Below, piece after piece: positions 17,090-25,838 of a stretch of 64,000 nt of DNA. Origin of the DNA: an uncultured Bacteroidales bacterium (GTDB taxonomy: Bacteria; Bacteroidota; Bacteroidia; Bacteroidales; Paludibacteraceae); NCBI GenBank assembly GCA_902799875.1, contig CADCCH010000005.1, positions 1 through 64,000 of the forward strand. Reading direction: 5' to 3'. The number at the start of each line of letters is the position of its first letter. The stretch's first letter is position 1. The position numbers and the translations under genes are program-made. The notes under the pieces are model-generated. The model worked only from the letters and a program-made list of their open reading frames with translations, was not told the DNA's origin and made no database searches.

Positions 17090-18774
17090 TATTTAACGAT
17101 AGCTTGGAACTCAGCGTCCTCAGCAAACTTAGCGAACTCGATGTCACGAGCAGCACGTGCTTTGAGACTTGCGTCCTGAGCGATAGCCGAACGGAGGTTC
17201 GAGATTACCGCATTGCGATCGTTGGTACGAGCGCCTACGACAGCCTTGAGGTAAGCAGTTACTGCATTCGGTTCCTTCACGTTGTTCAAGGTCTTCGATG
17301 CAGCCGCATAGTCCTCATTGAGGATTTGCTGAACAGCAGCATTGTTGGTTGCATTCTCTCCGTAAGCCTGCTTAGCGGCAACGTAGTCACCCTTCTGCGT
17401 ATAGAGCGTACCCATAGCAGCACTCAGGTTAGCACGGGTACCGGCAGCCTTACCCAGATGGTACTCTGCTTTCTCCAGATCATCTGCAGCCAGGTATGCT
17501 ACACCGGCGTTGTAGTTGACATCCGGATCATTCGGCTGGATCTCCAATGCTTTCAAATAGCAACGGCAAGCCTCCGGATTGTTACCGGCCTCGAAGTAGA
17601 GTTGACCCATACCGTTCCATGCGCGGTAGTCGTTATAGAGCTCGGCAGCCTTCTTGTAAAGCGCCATCTTCTCTGCTTTATCCTCGGTCAGGGTAACGGC
17701 ATACAACAACTCCTCTACACTCAATTGAGCCGGGTCGTTCTTTGCCAACTCGCGGATCTCGTCATCGCTCTTACCAATCAAATCGGTAGTGAGGATGAGG
17801 CGGCTACGACGAAGAGCCGGCAGAATCTCATCAGCGATGTTCTTGTATACTGCACTCAAGTTTTTGATTTGTGCCTCGCGCTCCTCCGGATCGCTGTACA
17901 TCGACAGCACGCGCAGAACGAGGTCCTTATCCTGGAGATTACTGTTCTCCATTGCTTTTTGGAAGCCTTCCCAGTCCTCAGCGGTGATATTCGACTCGAT
18001 TGCATTAGATACTTTGTTCTTCTTCAGATCTTTCTGGAGGAAGTTAGCTGCTACTTTCTGACGGTTTTGAGCCAGTTTCTCATTCAGCTCCATACCACCG
18101 TCCGGCGATGCGTAACCGGAAACCTCAATCTTATTGATCTCTTTGCGCTCAGCCTCTTTCGCATCCTTAATAGCTGCCTGCAAAGCCTTCATCTCTTCGC
18201 TACCGGTCTCTTTGGCACGGAGATCAGCACTCTGGATCAAGAACTTGATATCTGCCTCGGTCAACTCCTGGATAACACGTTGGAACTTGTCCGGCGTAGC
18301 AGCCAACTTATTGTCGCTTGCTTGGGCCAAATCAGAAGTAACGACTACACCATCCGCAATCTTTACATCAGGAATCTCAATCACTTTCTTACCCACACGT
18401 GCCTCGAAACGGAGATAAAGCTCCGATTGAATCATAGCAGGCTCAAAATCGAACGAGCAGCTCTGGCTATACTTACCACCGTTCTTGTAATTCACCTTCT
18501 TACCATTCTCTTTGGCTTTCTCACCCACATAGGTAACCGGCTCACCCAATACCTCACGGCCATCGAATTTCAGGACCGGAGTAACAACGAGCACTCCTTT
18601 TTTAGCGAATTTCTTTTGCGGGAAAGTTCCGGTGATCTCTGCATCCACCTTATTACCCACTTTCTCCAGCGGACTCGGGTTTACATTAATCTGCTCCGGA
18701 TTCGGTAACGTTTTGCTACAAGACGCCAACACTACTGCAGCAGCAATGAGGCTAAACAATAAACTTTTTTTCAT
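17089..18774 (-). CDS. Outer-membrane lipoprotein with OmpA-like and TPR regions
   Basis: 561 aa from the ATG at 18774 (MKKSLLF); the lipobox is LASC at residues 16-19. Residues about 40-140 form a beta-rich domain. About 210-250 contains INKIEVSGYASPDGGMELNEKLAQNR split by charged residues, an OmpA/MotB-like peptidoglycan-binding motif. About 365-520 holds TPR units (ending in segments such as CYLKALEIQPNDPDVNYNAG). This combination suggests an envelope-linking scaffold between outer membrane and peptidoglycan, comparable in layout to Bacteroidota OmpA-TPR proteins. It is first in an operon with mutL and has a strong promoter at 18816-18847. Confidence 0.85.
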   Translation of the reverse strand: MKKSLLFSLIAAAVVLASCSKTLPNPEQINVNPSPLEKVGNKVDAEITGTFPQKKFAKKGVLVVTPVLKFDGREVLGEPVTYVGEKAKENGKKVNYKNGGKYSQSCSFDFEPAMIQSELYLRFEARVGKKVIEIPDVKIADGVVVTSDLAQASDNKLAATPDKFQRVIQELTEADIKFLIQSADLRAKETGSEEMKALQAAIKDAKEAERKEINKIEVSGYASPDGGMELNEKLAQNRQKVAANFLQKDLKKNKVSNAIESNITAEDWEGFQKAMENSNLQDKDLVLRVLSMYSDPEEREAQIKNLSAVYKNIADEILPALRRSRLILTTDLIGKSDDEIRELAKNDPAQLSVEELLYAVTLTEDKAEKMALYKKAAELYNDYRAWNGMGQLYFEAGNNPEACRCYLKALEIQPNDPDVNYNAGVAYLAADDLEKAEYHLGKAAGTRANLSAAMGTLYTQKGDYVAAKQAYGENATNNAAVQQILNEDYAAASKTLNNVKEPNAVTAYLKAVVGARTNDRNAVISNLRSAIAQDASLKARAARDIEFAKFAEDAEFQAIVK

Positions 18775-18815
18775 ATGCATATAATTTTTTGTATGTGTAT
18801 TCACATAATTCGCTG

Positions 18816-18847
18816 CAAAATTACAACTTTTTTTTCATATACGCAAG
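18816..18847 (-). promoter_or_regulatory. Promoter of the TPR lipoprotein operon
   Basis: Minus strand: CTTG (18844-18847, extended CTTGCGTAT), 20 bp, TAATTTTG (18816-18823). It is divergent from the rfbA promoter. Confidence 0.72.
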
Positions 18848-18884
18848 CGCAAGACCATTTTTTTGTGATTTTTTGGTATTTTTT

Positions 18885-18916
18885 ATTGCGTATGTGGAAA
18901 AATTGTCGTACCTTTG
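18885..18916 (+). promoter_or_regulatory. Promoter of the rfbA operon
   Basis: ATTG (18885-18888, extended ATTGCGTATG), 20 bp, TACCTTTG (18909-18916). The rfbA start codon is 22 bp downstream. Confidence 0.72.
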
Positions 18917-18938
18917 CACCCGCAAAACATTTTTTAGT

Positions 18939-19814
18939 ATGAAAGGAATTATTTTGGCAGGCGGTAGCGCAACCCGTCTGTACCCTTTAAGCAAAGCGAT
19001 CAGTAAGCAGATCATGCCGGTGTACGACAAACCGATGATCTACTATCCGCTCAGTACTTTAATGCTCGCAGGTATCCGCGAAGTATTGGTAATCAGTACC
19101 CCGCGTGACTTGCCGATGTTCGAAGAATTACTCGGTGACGGTAGCCGCATCGGTATGAAGCTGAGTTACAAAGTACAGATGGTGCCGAATGGTTTGGCGC
19201 AGGCTTTTGTGTTAGGCCAAGAATTCCTGAACGGTGAACCGGGTTGTTTGATCTTAGGCGATAATATGTTCTACGGTCAGCATTTCAAGACGATGTTACG
19301 CGAGGCTGTGACGGAGGCAGAAAAAGGAGGGGCGATGATTTTCGGATACGAAGTAGCGGATCCGCGTGCGTACGGTGTCGTAGAATTTGACGCAGAAGGC
19401 AAGGTGCTTTCTTTGGAAGAGAAACCGGTAGCACCGAAGAGCAACTATGCCGTTCCGGGCTTGTATTTCTATGACGAGACCGTTTGTGAGAAGGCCGCTA
19501 ACCTGCAACCGAGTGCCCGCGGTGAATACGAGATCACCGATCTCAACAAGATTTATCTGAAAGAAGGCACACTCAAAGTGAAACTCTTCAGCCGTGGTTT
19601 TGCTTGGCTGGACACGGGAAACTGCGACAGCCTGCTAGAAGCAGGAAACTTTATTGCCACCATCCAGAACCGGCAGGGTTTCTATGTCAGCTGTATCGAA
19701 GAGATCGCTTGGCGTAACGGGTGGATCAGCACCGAACAACTGGCGGCTTTAGGCAAAGAGATGAAAACGGCATACGGTCGTTACTTGGAGCGTTTGGCAT
19801 CAAAAGGACTCTAA
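18939..19814 (+). CDS. rfbA: Glucose-1-phosphate thymidylyltransferase
   Basis: Makes dTDP-glucose from dTTP and glucose 1-phosphate, the first step to dTDP-rhamnose and related sugars. The 291-aa protein has the nucleotide-binding loop LAGGSATRLYPLSKAISKQ, VYDKPMIYYPLSTLMLAGI, GDNMFYG, EKPVAPKSNYAVPGLYFYD and the sugar-site AWLDTGNCDSLLEA. The start at 18939 follows the promoter; the in-frame start further upstream lies before the promoter. rfbB, the next pathway step, is 38 kb away at 57202; rfbC and rfbD are not in this window. The downstream sensor gene starts 2 bp after its stop. Confidence 0.97.
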   Translation: MKGIILAGGSATRLYPLSKAISKQIMPVYDKPMIYYPLSTLMLAGIREVLVISTPRDLPMFEELLGDGSRIGMKLSYKVQMVPNGLAQAFVLGQEFLNGEPGCLILGDNMFYGQHFKTMLREAVTEAEKGGAMIFGYEVADPRAYGVVEFDAEGKVLSLEEKPVAPKSNYAVPGLYFYDETVCEKAANLQPSARGEYEITDLNKIYLKEGTLKVKLFSRGFAWLDTGNCDSLLEAGNFIATIQNRQGFYVSCIEEIAWRNGWISTEQLAALGKEMKTAYGRYLERLASKGL

Positions 19815-19816
19815 TC

Positions 19817-22800
19817 ATGAAACGGTTTCTTCTTTTCTGTACTCTCTGCTTCGCTTTCTCGTGCGCGTGGGCGCACGAGCATTATGTGGTTCAGCACTAT
19901 TCCATCAAAGATGGTCTGAGTCAGAACACCGTCATGGCCATCCTCCAGGATCAACAGGGCTTTATGTGGTTTGGCACCTGGGACGGTCTCAACCGCTTTG
20001 ACGGCTATGATTTCGAGGTGTTCAAAGCGATGAGTGACGGCAAAGAAGCGCAGGTCAACAATCGCGTGGACTGGATATATGAAGACGAGGACGAGCAGAT
20101 CTGGTGGAGCACGTACGACGGGCATTATTACCGTATGGACGCCTCGCGCAAACACATTGCCGAACAACCGTACGACAGCCTGCCCGAACCGATGATCGCC
20201 AAGATGACGGAGGCCGACAAGCAGACCAAAGTGGACGCTCAGGGCATCGTTTGGCAAGCCGATGACCAAATCGGTATCATGCGGTACCGGTACGGCCAAT
20301 GGAAACGGTTCACGCCTCCGTTGGACAGCCGTTATGCCGGTCGACTTCGGGAACACTTCTTTATTATCGAAGATGACTTAGGTCGTACTTGGGTAAACCC
20401 CACCGGTGGCGGTTGGAGCTACTATGACAGCGAGAAAGATGAGTTGGTTTACCCCATCGAAGGCCTGACCAATATGATTCACACCGCCTACGTAGATCAC
20501 GACGGACAGATGTGGATTGCTACCTACGACGGTGGTGTGGACTGCGTCAATATGAAGCCGACCCCCTACCAGCTACACGACATGCGCAAGTCCGACAAGG
20601 ACAACGGCGAGGTACGTGCGTTGGCACTCAATAAAAAAGGAGAGGTGCTGACCCTCGTTAAGTCGGAGACCAATGTGTATTGTGCCTTGGAGAGTTCGTA
20701 CGGTATGCTGTACGGTACCAAAGGTAAGGGACTGATCAAAGCCAACGGGGAACGCATTCCTACCTCGCATCCGGATATATACGATATCGAAGAGGGAGAA
20801 GACGGTGTTTTGTTTGTTGCCACCTATGGTGGAGGTGTGAACATTCTGCGTCGAACCAACGGCAGTTGGGCCCAACCGCAGGTCATCGGTCCGGGCATGA
20901 AAGTGCGTGACATCGAGCGGGTCGGAACCACGTTGTGGTGCGGTACCACGACCGGTATCTTACGCATCAATCTCCAGACGATGGAGAGTTCCGTGATACC
21001 GAGTTACGATATTCGTGCCCTTTGTTACTCGCATGGTCGTTTATGGTTAGGTTCATTCGGTGGCGGATTGTTGACACTCGATCCCAACGATCCGAGCCTG
21101 AAGCTGACCCGCGTTCATACTTTCCAGGATATTATCTTGAGTATGACGGAGGACGGCACAAACCTTTGGTTCTGCTCTGAGAGCTACATTGCCCAACTGG
21201 AGATGGAGACCGGCGACCTGTATTACTACGATGCTTTGGAAGAAGAAGATAACACTTATTTCACGGAAGCAGAAGCGCTCCACACGCCGGACGGTCTGAT
21301 CTGGTTTGGTTACTCCAACGGCTACTGCACGTTTGATCCTTCGCGCATCAACCGTTCCACCACCGTTCCGCCCTTACGTATCACGCACGTCACGGCACAA
21401 GACGAGGAGATAGAGGGTGACACGATCACCATCCCGGATGGCAGTAACGTCACCATCGAGTATGCCGCGATGGATTTTGTGGGGGCGCATAAGATCTTCT
21501 ATTATTACAAGATGGACGGTATCGATCCAGACTGGAGAGCGGCCACTGACTTGCGTCGTGTGACCTATAGTCACCTGCCCTATGGGCATTATACCTTCCA
21601 CGTACGCTCCACCAACCACGAAGGTCGCGATGTGAACAATGAGCAGATCCTGGTGATCCACGTCAAACGGCCGCTCTGGCTGGCATGGTGGGCGATTGCC
21701 TTATACACTTTGGGTATCATCCTGTTCATCGCGCTAACTATCTATGCGGTAAGCACCTATAACACGCTCCGCCAGCGTGTCAAAGTGGAACAGCAGGTAA
21801 CGGATATCAAGTTGCGGTTCTTTACCAACATCAGTCATGAGCTCCGTACTCCGTTGACGCTTATCGTAGCGCCGGTGGAGAACATCCTGCAAAACGAACG
21901 CATCAGTCAGAGTGTCCGCAGCCAACTTGAGATTGTACAGTCGAACAGTCAGCGTATGTTGCGTATGGTGAACCAGTTACTCGAGTTCCGCAAGGTTCAG
22001 AACCAGAAGATGAAACTCAAGGTGCAGGAGACGCTACTCAGTGAGTTGGTGAACGAAGCATGTGCTAACTTCCGCAAGGAAGCCGACGACAAACATATAC
22101 ATTTTGAGATAGAGAACCGCGCTGAAGACTCTACCGTTTGGGTGGATCGCGGACGCATGGATACGATTCTGTGGAACTTATTGAGTAATGCATTCAAGTT
22201 CACACCGGCCGGTAAGTCCATCCGTGTGATCATTGACACCAAACCGGGTTTTGTGACCTTGAGTGTACAAGACGAAGGTATCGGTATCCCGCCGGAGAAA
22301 CGCAGCGTGCTCTTTGAGCGTTTTTCGAGTAACAATGAGTTAAGTAACAACTCCACCGGTGGTACAGGTATCGGTATGAACCTGACCAAAGAACTGGTAG
22401 AGTTGCATCACGGCTATATCGAAGTGGTGAGTGAAGTAGGTAAAGGAACGACCATTACCGTCCTCATCCACACCGGTAAGGAACATTTTGACCACGATGT
22501 CGATTTCATTGCCGACGACCGCATGGTCATGCCTACCGTGGCTTCTACTTTTGAGGACAAGATGGACCAACTGCAGCAGGAACAGCAAGAGATGCCACGC
22601 ACCATCTTGGTGGTGGATGACAGCAAGGACATGCGTACTTTCCTGGCGAATATCCTGAGTCGTGACTACCACGTCGAGACCGCCGAAGACGGAGAAGAGG
22701 CGGAGCGTATCATCCGCACCAAGCCGATTGACCTGATCGTCACGGACCTCATGATGCCGAAGGTGGACGGTCTGCAACTCACCCAATTCGTTAAGCAGAG

Positions 22801-23368
22801 TAAGGACTACGATTTTATTCCGGTTATCCTACTCACCGCCAAGACGGCAATCGAGAGTCGTCTGCAGGCGCTTGAGTACGGTGCGGACGATTATGTCACT
22901 AAGCCTTTTGAGCCCGAGTATCTCCGTGCCCGCGTACATAATATTCTGGTGCAACGCGAACAACTGGAGAACAGTTACCGTCAGCGTTTAATGCGCCTGG
23001 AGCCACAGAAGAGTGACGAACCCTTACCGGGAGACTCTTTCCTTGCCAAACTACTGGATGTAATGAACAAACAGTTGGATAATAACACGCTCACGGTGGA
23101 TGATCTGGTGGACGAGATGAGCATGGGTCGTACGGTCTTCTTTAACAAGTTAAAGAGCATGACCGGTCTGAGTCCGGTTGAGTTCATCCGCGAGATGCGT
23201 ATCAAACGGGCGGCACAACTGCTGGAGGAACGCAAGTACAACATCACTGAGGTGACCTACATGGTCGGCATGAACGACAGCCGGTATTTTGCCAAATGCT
23301 TCAAAAACACCTATGGTATCACTCCGAGTGAGTACCGCAAAGCGGCGTGGGAGAAGAATGAGAAATGA
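19817..23368 (+). CDS. Hybrid two-component system sensor-regulator (HTCS)
   Basis: 1,183 aa combining all steps of a two-component system in one inner-membrane protein. Order: signal peptide; two beta-propellers of Reg_prop repeats (for example DGLSQNTVMAILQDQQGFMWFGT near residues 30-55); Y_Y_Y domain; membrane helix (about 615-640); HisKA with ISHELRTPL (His near 674); HATPase (N box near 785); receiver with phosphoacceptor in VTDLMMPK (Asp near 975); C-terminal AraC-type HTH (about 1091-1180). Such proteins usually switch on a neighbouring polysaccharide utilisation locus, but there is no susC, susD or glycoside hydrolase here. It is sandwiched between rfbA and envelope lipoprotein genes, so its regulon may be envelope or distant. 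Confidence 0.96.
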   Translation: MKRFLLFCTLCFAFSCAWAHEHYVVQHYSIKDGLSQNTVMAILQDQQGFMWFGTWDGLNRFDGYDFEVFKAMSDGKEAQVNNRVDWIYEDEDEQIWWSTYDGHYYRMDASRKHIAEQPYDSLPEPMIAKMTEADKQTKVDAQGIVWQADDQIGIMRYRYGQWKRFTPPLDSRYAGRLREHFFIIEDDLGRTWVNPTGGGWSYYDSEKDELVYPIEGLTNMIHTAYVDHDGQMWIATYDGGVDCVNMKPTPYQLHDMRKSDKDNGEVRALALNKKGEVLTLVKSETNVYCALESSYGMLYGTKGKGLIKANGERIPTSHPDIYDIEEGEDGVLFVATYGGGVNILRRTNGSWAQPQVIGPGMKVRDIERVGTTLWCGTTTGILRINLQTMESSVIPSYDIRALCYSHGRLWLGSFGGGLLTLDPNDPSLKLTRVHTFQDIILSMTEDGTNLWFCSESYIAQLEMETGDLYYYDALEEEDNTYFTEAEALHTPDGLIWFGYSNGYCTFDPSRINRSTTVPPLRITHVTAQDEEIEGDTITIPDGSNVTIEYAAMDFVGAHKIFYYYKMDGIDPDWRAATDLRRVTYSHLPYGHYTFHVRSTNHEGRDVNNEQILVIHVKRPLWLAWWAIALYTLGIILFIALTIYAVSTYNTLRQRVKVEQQVTDIKLRFFTNISHELRTPLTLIVAPVENILQNERISQSVRSQLEIVQSNSQRMLRMVNQLLEFRKVQNQKMKLKVQETLLSELVNEACANFRKEADDKHIHFEIENRAEDSTVWVDRGRMDTILWNLLSNAFKFTPAGKSIRVIIDTKPGFVTLSVQDEGIGIPPEKRSVLFERFSSNNELSNNSTGGTGIGMNLTKELVELHHGYIEVVSEVGKGTTITVLIHTGKEHFDHDVDFIADDRMVMPTVASTFEDKMDQLQQEQQEMPRTILVVDDSKDMRTFLANILSRDYHVETAEDGEEAERIIRTKPIDLIVTDLMMPKVDGLQLTQFVKQSKDYDFIPVILLTAKTAIESRLQALEYGADDYVTKPFEPEYLRARVHNILVQREQLENSYRQRLMRLEPQKSDEPLPGDSFLAKLLDVMNKQLDNNTLTVDDLVDEMSMGRTVFFNKLKSMTGLSPVEFIREMRIKRAAQLLEERKYNITEVTYMVGMNDSRYFAKCFKNTYGITPSEYRKAAWEKNEK

Positions 23369-23910
23369 AAGGATTAGTGATTAGGGAATTAGGGATTAGG
23401 GAATTAGTGATTAGCGGATTCGCCTTGTTGCTCTGCAGTTGCGGCGGAGTGGCACCGCAGCGTCCGAGTCAACGCAAAGGTCAGACACCGGAGGCGGACA
23501 GTACGCAGTTAGCCGTCCTGGAGATGAACCTGCAGTTAGCCCAAACCGCCGACCGTGCTGTTTTAGAGATTGCACAGGCACAAGAAGAGCCCTACGCCCT
23601 GTACGAAGGCAGCGCCTGGATGCATATCTACAGCAAAGGAGACGAGACCCAACCAATGCCCCATAACGGTTCGGTATGCGACCTGCACATGCGCATTTAT
23701 ACCTTGTACGGACGCCTGTTAGAGGATAGTGAAGGCACCTATACCGTAGGTAAATGCGAGTTACCGACCTGTATCGAGCAGAACATACACGAACTGCGCC
23801 CGGGTGCACAGGTACGTGTTTTTGCTCCTTTCTACACGGCTTTCGGGGCACAAGGAACGGCACATATACCGCCGTATGAGAATGTAAGGATTGATTTGGA
23901 ATGGAAATGA
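23365..23910 (+). CDS. FKBP-like lipoprotein with a repeat-encoded signal peptide
   Basis: 181 aa. The signal peptide reads GLVIRELGIRELVISGF before LLLCSCGG (lipobox) and is encoded by a GATTAGN array (23372-23415). The C-terminus LRPGAQVRVFAPFYTAFG, then IPPYENVRIDLEW, matches the end of FKBP-type peptidyl-prolyl isomerases, although most active-site aromatics are not obvious. I infer a periplasmic or outer-membrane lipoprotein of FKBP fold, possibly without isomerase activity. It overlaps the sensor stop by 4 bp and the next lipoprotein gene by 4 bp. Confidence 0.75.
   Translation: MKGLVIRELGIRELVISGFALLLCSCGGVAPQRPSQRKGQTPEADSTQLAVLEMNLQLAQTADRAVLEIAQAQEEPYALYEGSAWMHIYSKGDETQPMPHNGSVCDLHMRIYTLYGRLLEDSEGTYTVGKCELPTCIEQNIHELRPGAQVRVFAPFYTAFGAQGTAHIPPYENVRIDLEWK
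23372..23415 (+). repeat. Array of GATTAGN (7/8-bp units) encoding a signal peptide
   Basis: Units GATTAGT, GATTAGG, GAATTAGG, GATTAGG, GAATTAGT, GATTAGC. Units three and five carry an extra A, which moves TAG out of the reading frame at exactly the positions where a 7-bp unit would have stopped translation (23389 and 23404). Confidence 0.88.
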
Positions 23911-24449
23911 AGAAACGATTTTTTAGTATAGTACTGGTCGGTCTGGCACTGATCACCGTCGGTTGTAACGGTACGAGTTACAACACGCAACGTAAAGAGG
24001 AAGACAAGCTGATTGCCAATTATATCAGCCGTATGCACATCAACGTGCTCAAAGAAGAGCCGGCAGAGGACTACAAGTGGGCGGAGAACGACTACCTGTT
24101 AGTTCCCGGGTGTGATAATCTCTATTTTCATTTGCGCCAACGCGGGGATACGTCCGTGGCAGCTATTGAGGCACAGGAGACGGTCGTGATGCGGTACAAG
24201 AAGTTTGCCCTCACGGAAGATGCCGACACCATCCGTAACTGGACTACACTCGATCAGGCTTATCCGGTAGAGTTCGACTATCTCAACACCTCTACCTGCG
24301 AAGCAATCGGGTGGCATATGGCGGTCAAATACATGAAGTACATGTATGCCGAATGCCAACTCATCTGCCCCAGTAAGATGGGCTTCGATGCCGATAACAC
24401 CGCCGTCACTCCGTACGGTTATATTTTACGAATGCAAATCAAACGATAA
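23907..24449 (+). CDS. DUF4827-like (FKBP-related) lipoprotein
   Basis: About 180 aa; the signal peptide KKRFFSIVLVGLALITVGC ends in a lipobox. The mature part contains EDKLIANYISRMHINVL and ends in CPSKMGFDADNTAVTPYGYILRMQIKR (two adjoining pieces), which I associate with DUF4827 lipoproteins of Bacteroidales, an FKBP-fold family of unknown role. The ATG at 23907 overlaps the upstream TGA (ATGA); an ATG 6 bp earlier is equally readable. It is paired with the preceding FKBP-like lipoprotein, so both may belong to envelope folding. Confidence 0.75.
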   Translation: MKKRFFSIVLVGLALITVGCNGTSYNTQRKEEDKLIANYISRMHINVLKEEPAEDYKWAENDYLLVPGCDNLYFHLRQRGDTSVAAIEAQETVVMRYKKFALTEDADTIRNWTTLDQAYPVEFDYLNTSTCEAIGWHMAVKYMKYMYAECQLICPSKMGFDADNTAVTPYGYILRMQIKR

Positions 24450-24450
24450 T

Positions 24451-25824
24451 ATGAGTTTAGTTAAATCAATTTCCGGTATCCGCGGCACGATAGGCGGTCG
24501 CGTAGGCGAGGGTTTGAACCCTGTGGATATCGTTCGTTTTACGGCTGCGTACGCTACCCAACGTCATGCGGCGTTGCCGGATAATAAGGTCATTGTAGTG
24601 GGTCGTGACGCCCGTCTAAGCGGTCACATGGTCGAGAGCATCGTATGCGGTACACTGATGGGTATGGGTTACGATGTAGTCAATATCGGTTTGGCTACCA
24701 CACCGACTACCGAGTTAGCCGTGACAGGAGAGAAAGCAGCCGGAGGTATCATCCTAACGGCCAGCCACAACCCCAAACAGTGGAATGCCCTTAAGTTACT
24801 CAACGAACACGGTGAGTTTCTCAACGATGCCGAAGGCAAGGGTGTCCTGTCCATTGCAGAGAAAGAAGACTTTGTCTTCGCCGAGGTGGACCAACTCGGT
24901 CACATGACTCATAAGGACTACCTGCCCTACCATGTACAACAGGTACTGAACCTGAAATTAGTCGATGTAGAGGCAATCCGGAAACGTCATTTCACCGTAG
25001 CGATTGACTGCGTCAACTCGGTCGGTGGTTTGGCTATTCCGGCTATCCTGAAGGCGGTAGGTGTAGAAAATATTATAGAACTCAACTGTACTCCGGACGG
25101 TCATTTCCCGCACAACCCCGAACCCCTGCCGCAGCACCTGACCGAAATCAGCGAACTGCTTAAGAGCGGTAAAGCAGATGTAGGTTTTGTAGTGGATCCC
25201 GATGTCGATCGTCTGGCCATCATCTGCGAGAACGGTGATATGTTCGGTGAAGAATACACGCTGGTCAGCGTAGCGGATTATATCTTACGTCACACACCGG
25301 GCAACACCGTCAGCAATCTGTCCTCCACCCGTGCGTTGAGTGATGTAACCCGTGCACATGGGGGTACGTATAGTGCCAGTGCGGTAGGTGAAGTGAATGT
25401 CGTAGCGGAGATGAAACGCGTGAACGCTGTCATCGGTGGTGAAGGTAACGGCGGTGTCATCTACCCCGAGTGTCATTATGGTCGTGACGCATTGGTAGGT
25501 ATTGCGCTGTTCTTAAGTCATCTGGCGCACCTCGATATGAAAGTGAGTGCGTTACGTCGTACCTTACCGGACTACTGCATCAGCAAGAACCGTATCGACC
25601 TCACACCGGACACCGATGTGGACGCAATCTTAGCACGTGTGAAAGAACTCTACAAAAACGAACGCGTGAACGACTGCGACGGTGTGAAGATAGATTTTGC
25701 AGACGGTTGGGTGCATCTTCGCAAGTCCAATACGGAACCCATCATCCGTGTATACTCCGAGGCTGCGACGATGGAGGAGGCAAATCAACTCGCACAACAA
25801 GTTATGCGAGTAATTAAAAATTAA
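24451..25824 (+). CDS. glmM: Phosphoglucosamine mutase
   Basis: Converts glucosamine 6-phosphate to glucosamine 1-phosphate for UDP-GlcNAc, the precursor of peptidoglycan and lipid A. The 457-aa protein has GIRGTIGG at the N-terminus, the phosphoserine loop TASHNPKQWNALK (Ser about 103), the metal loop DPDVDRLAI, the sugar-binding GGEGNGGVIYP and the phosphate-binding RKSNTEPIIRVYSE. An alternative is phosphomannomutase of the same family. The ATG at 24451 is 1 bp after the upstream stop. Its TAA stop lies in a heptamer array and in the same frame as lpxB. Confidence 0.93.
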   Translation: MSLVKSISGIRGTIGGRVGEGLNPVDIVRFTAAYATQRHAALPDNKVIVVGRDARLSGHMVESIVCGTLMGMGYDVVNIGLATTPTTELAVTGEKAAGGIILTASHNPKQWNALKLLNEHGEFLNDAEGKGVLSIAEKEDFVFAEVDQLGHMTHKDYLPYHVQQVLNLKLVDVEAIRKRHFTVAIDCVNSVGGLAIPAILKAVGVENIIELNCTPDGHFPHNPEPLPQHLTEISELLKSGKADVGFVVDPDVDRLAIICENGDMFGEEYTLVSVADYILRHTPGNTVSNLSSTRALSDVTRAHGGTYSASAVGEVNVVAEMKRVNAVIGGEGNGGVIYPECHYGRDALVGIALFLSHLAHLDMKVSALRRTLPDYCISKNRIDLTPDTDVDAILARVKELYKNERVNDCDGVKIDFADGWVHLRKSNTEPIIRVYSEAATMEEANQLAQQVMRVIKN

Positions 25825-25838
25825 GAATTAAAAATTAA
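25811..25838 (+). repeat. Heptamer array, unit RAATTAA, glmM/lpxB junction
   Basis: Units TAATTAA, AAATTAA, GAATTAA, AAATTAA. The glmM stop (25822-25824) is in unit two, and the only plausible lpxB start, ATT at 25834, is in unit four. Same unit as the mdh leader array at 737-771. Confidence 0.88.

Noticed and set aside
17104..18708. Long open frame (534 codons) on the plus strand opposite the TPR lipoprotein
   Set aside because: It is antisense to a gene with clear signal peptide, OmpA and TPR motifs, has no recognisable domain, and reflects the codon pattern of the true gene.
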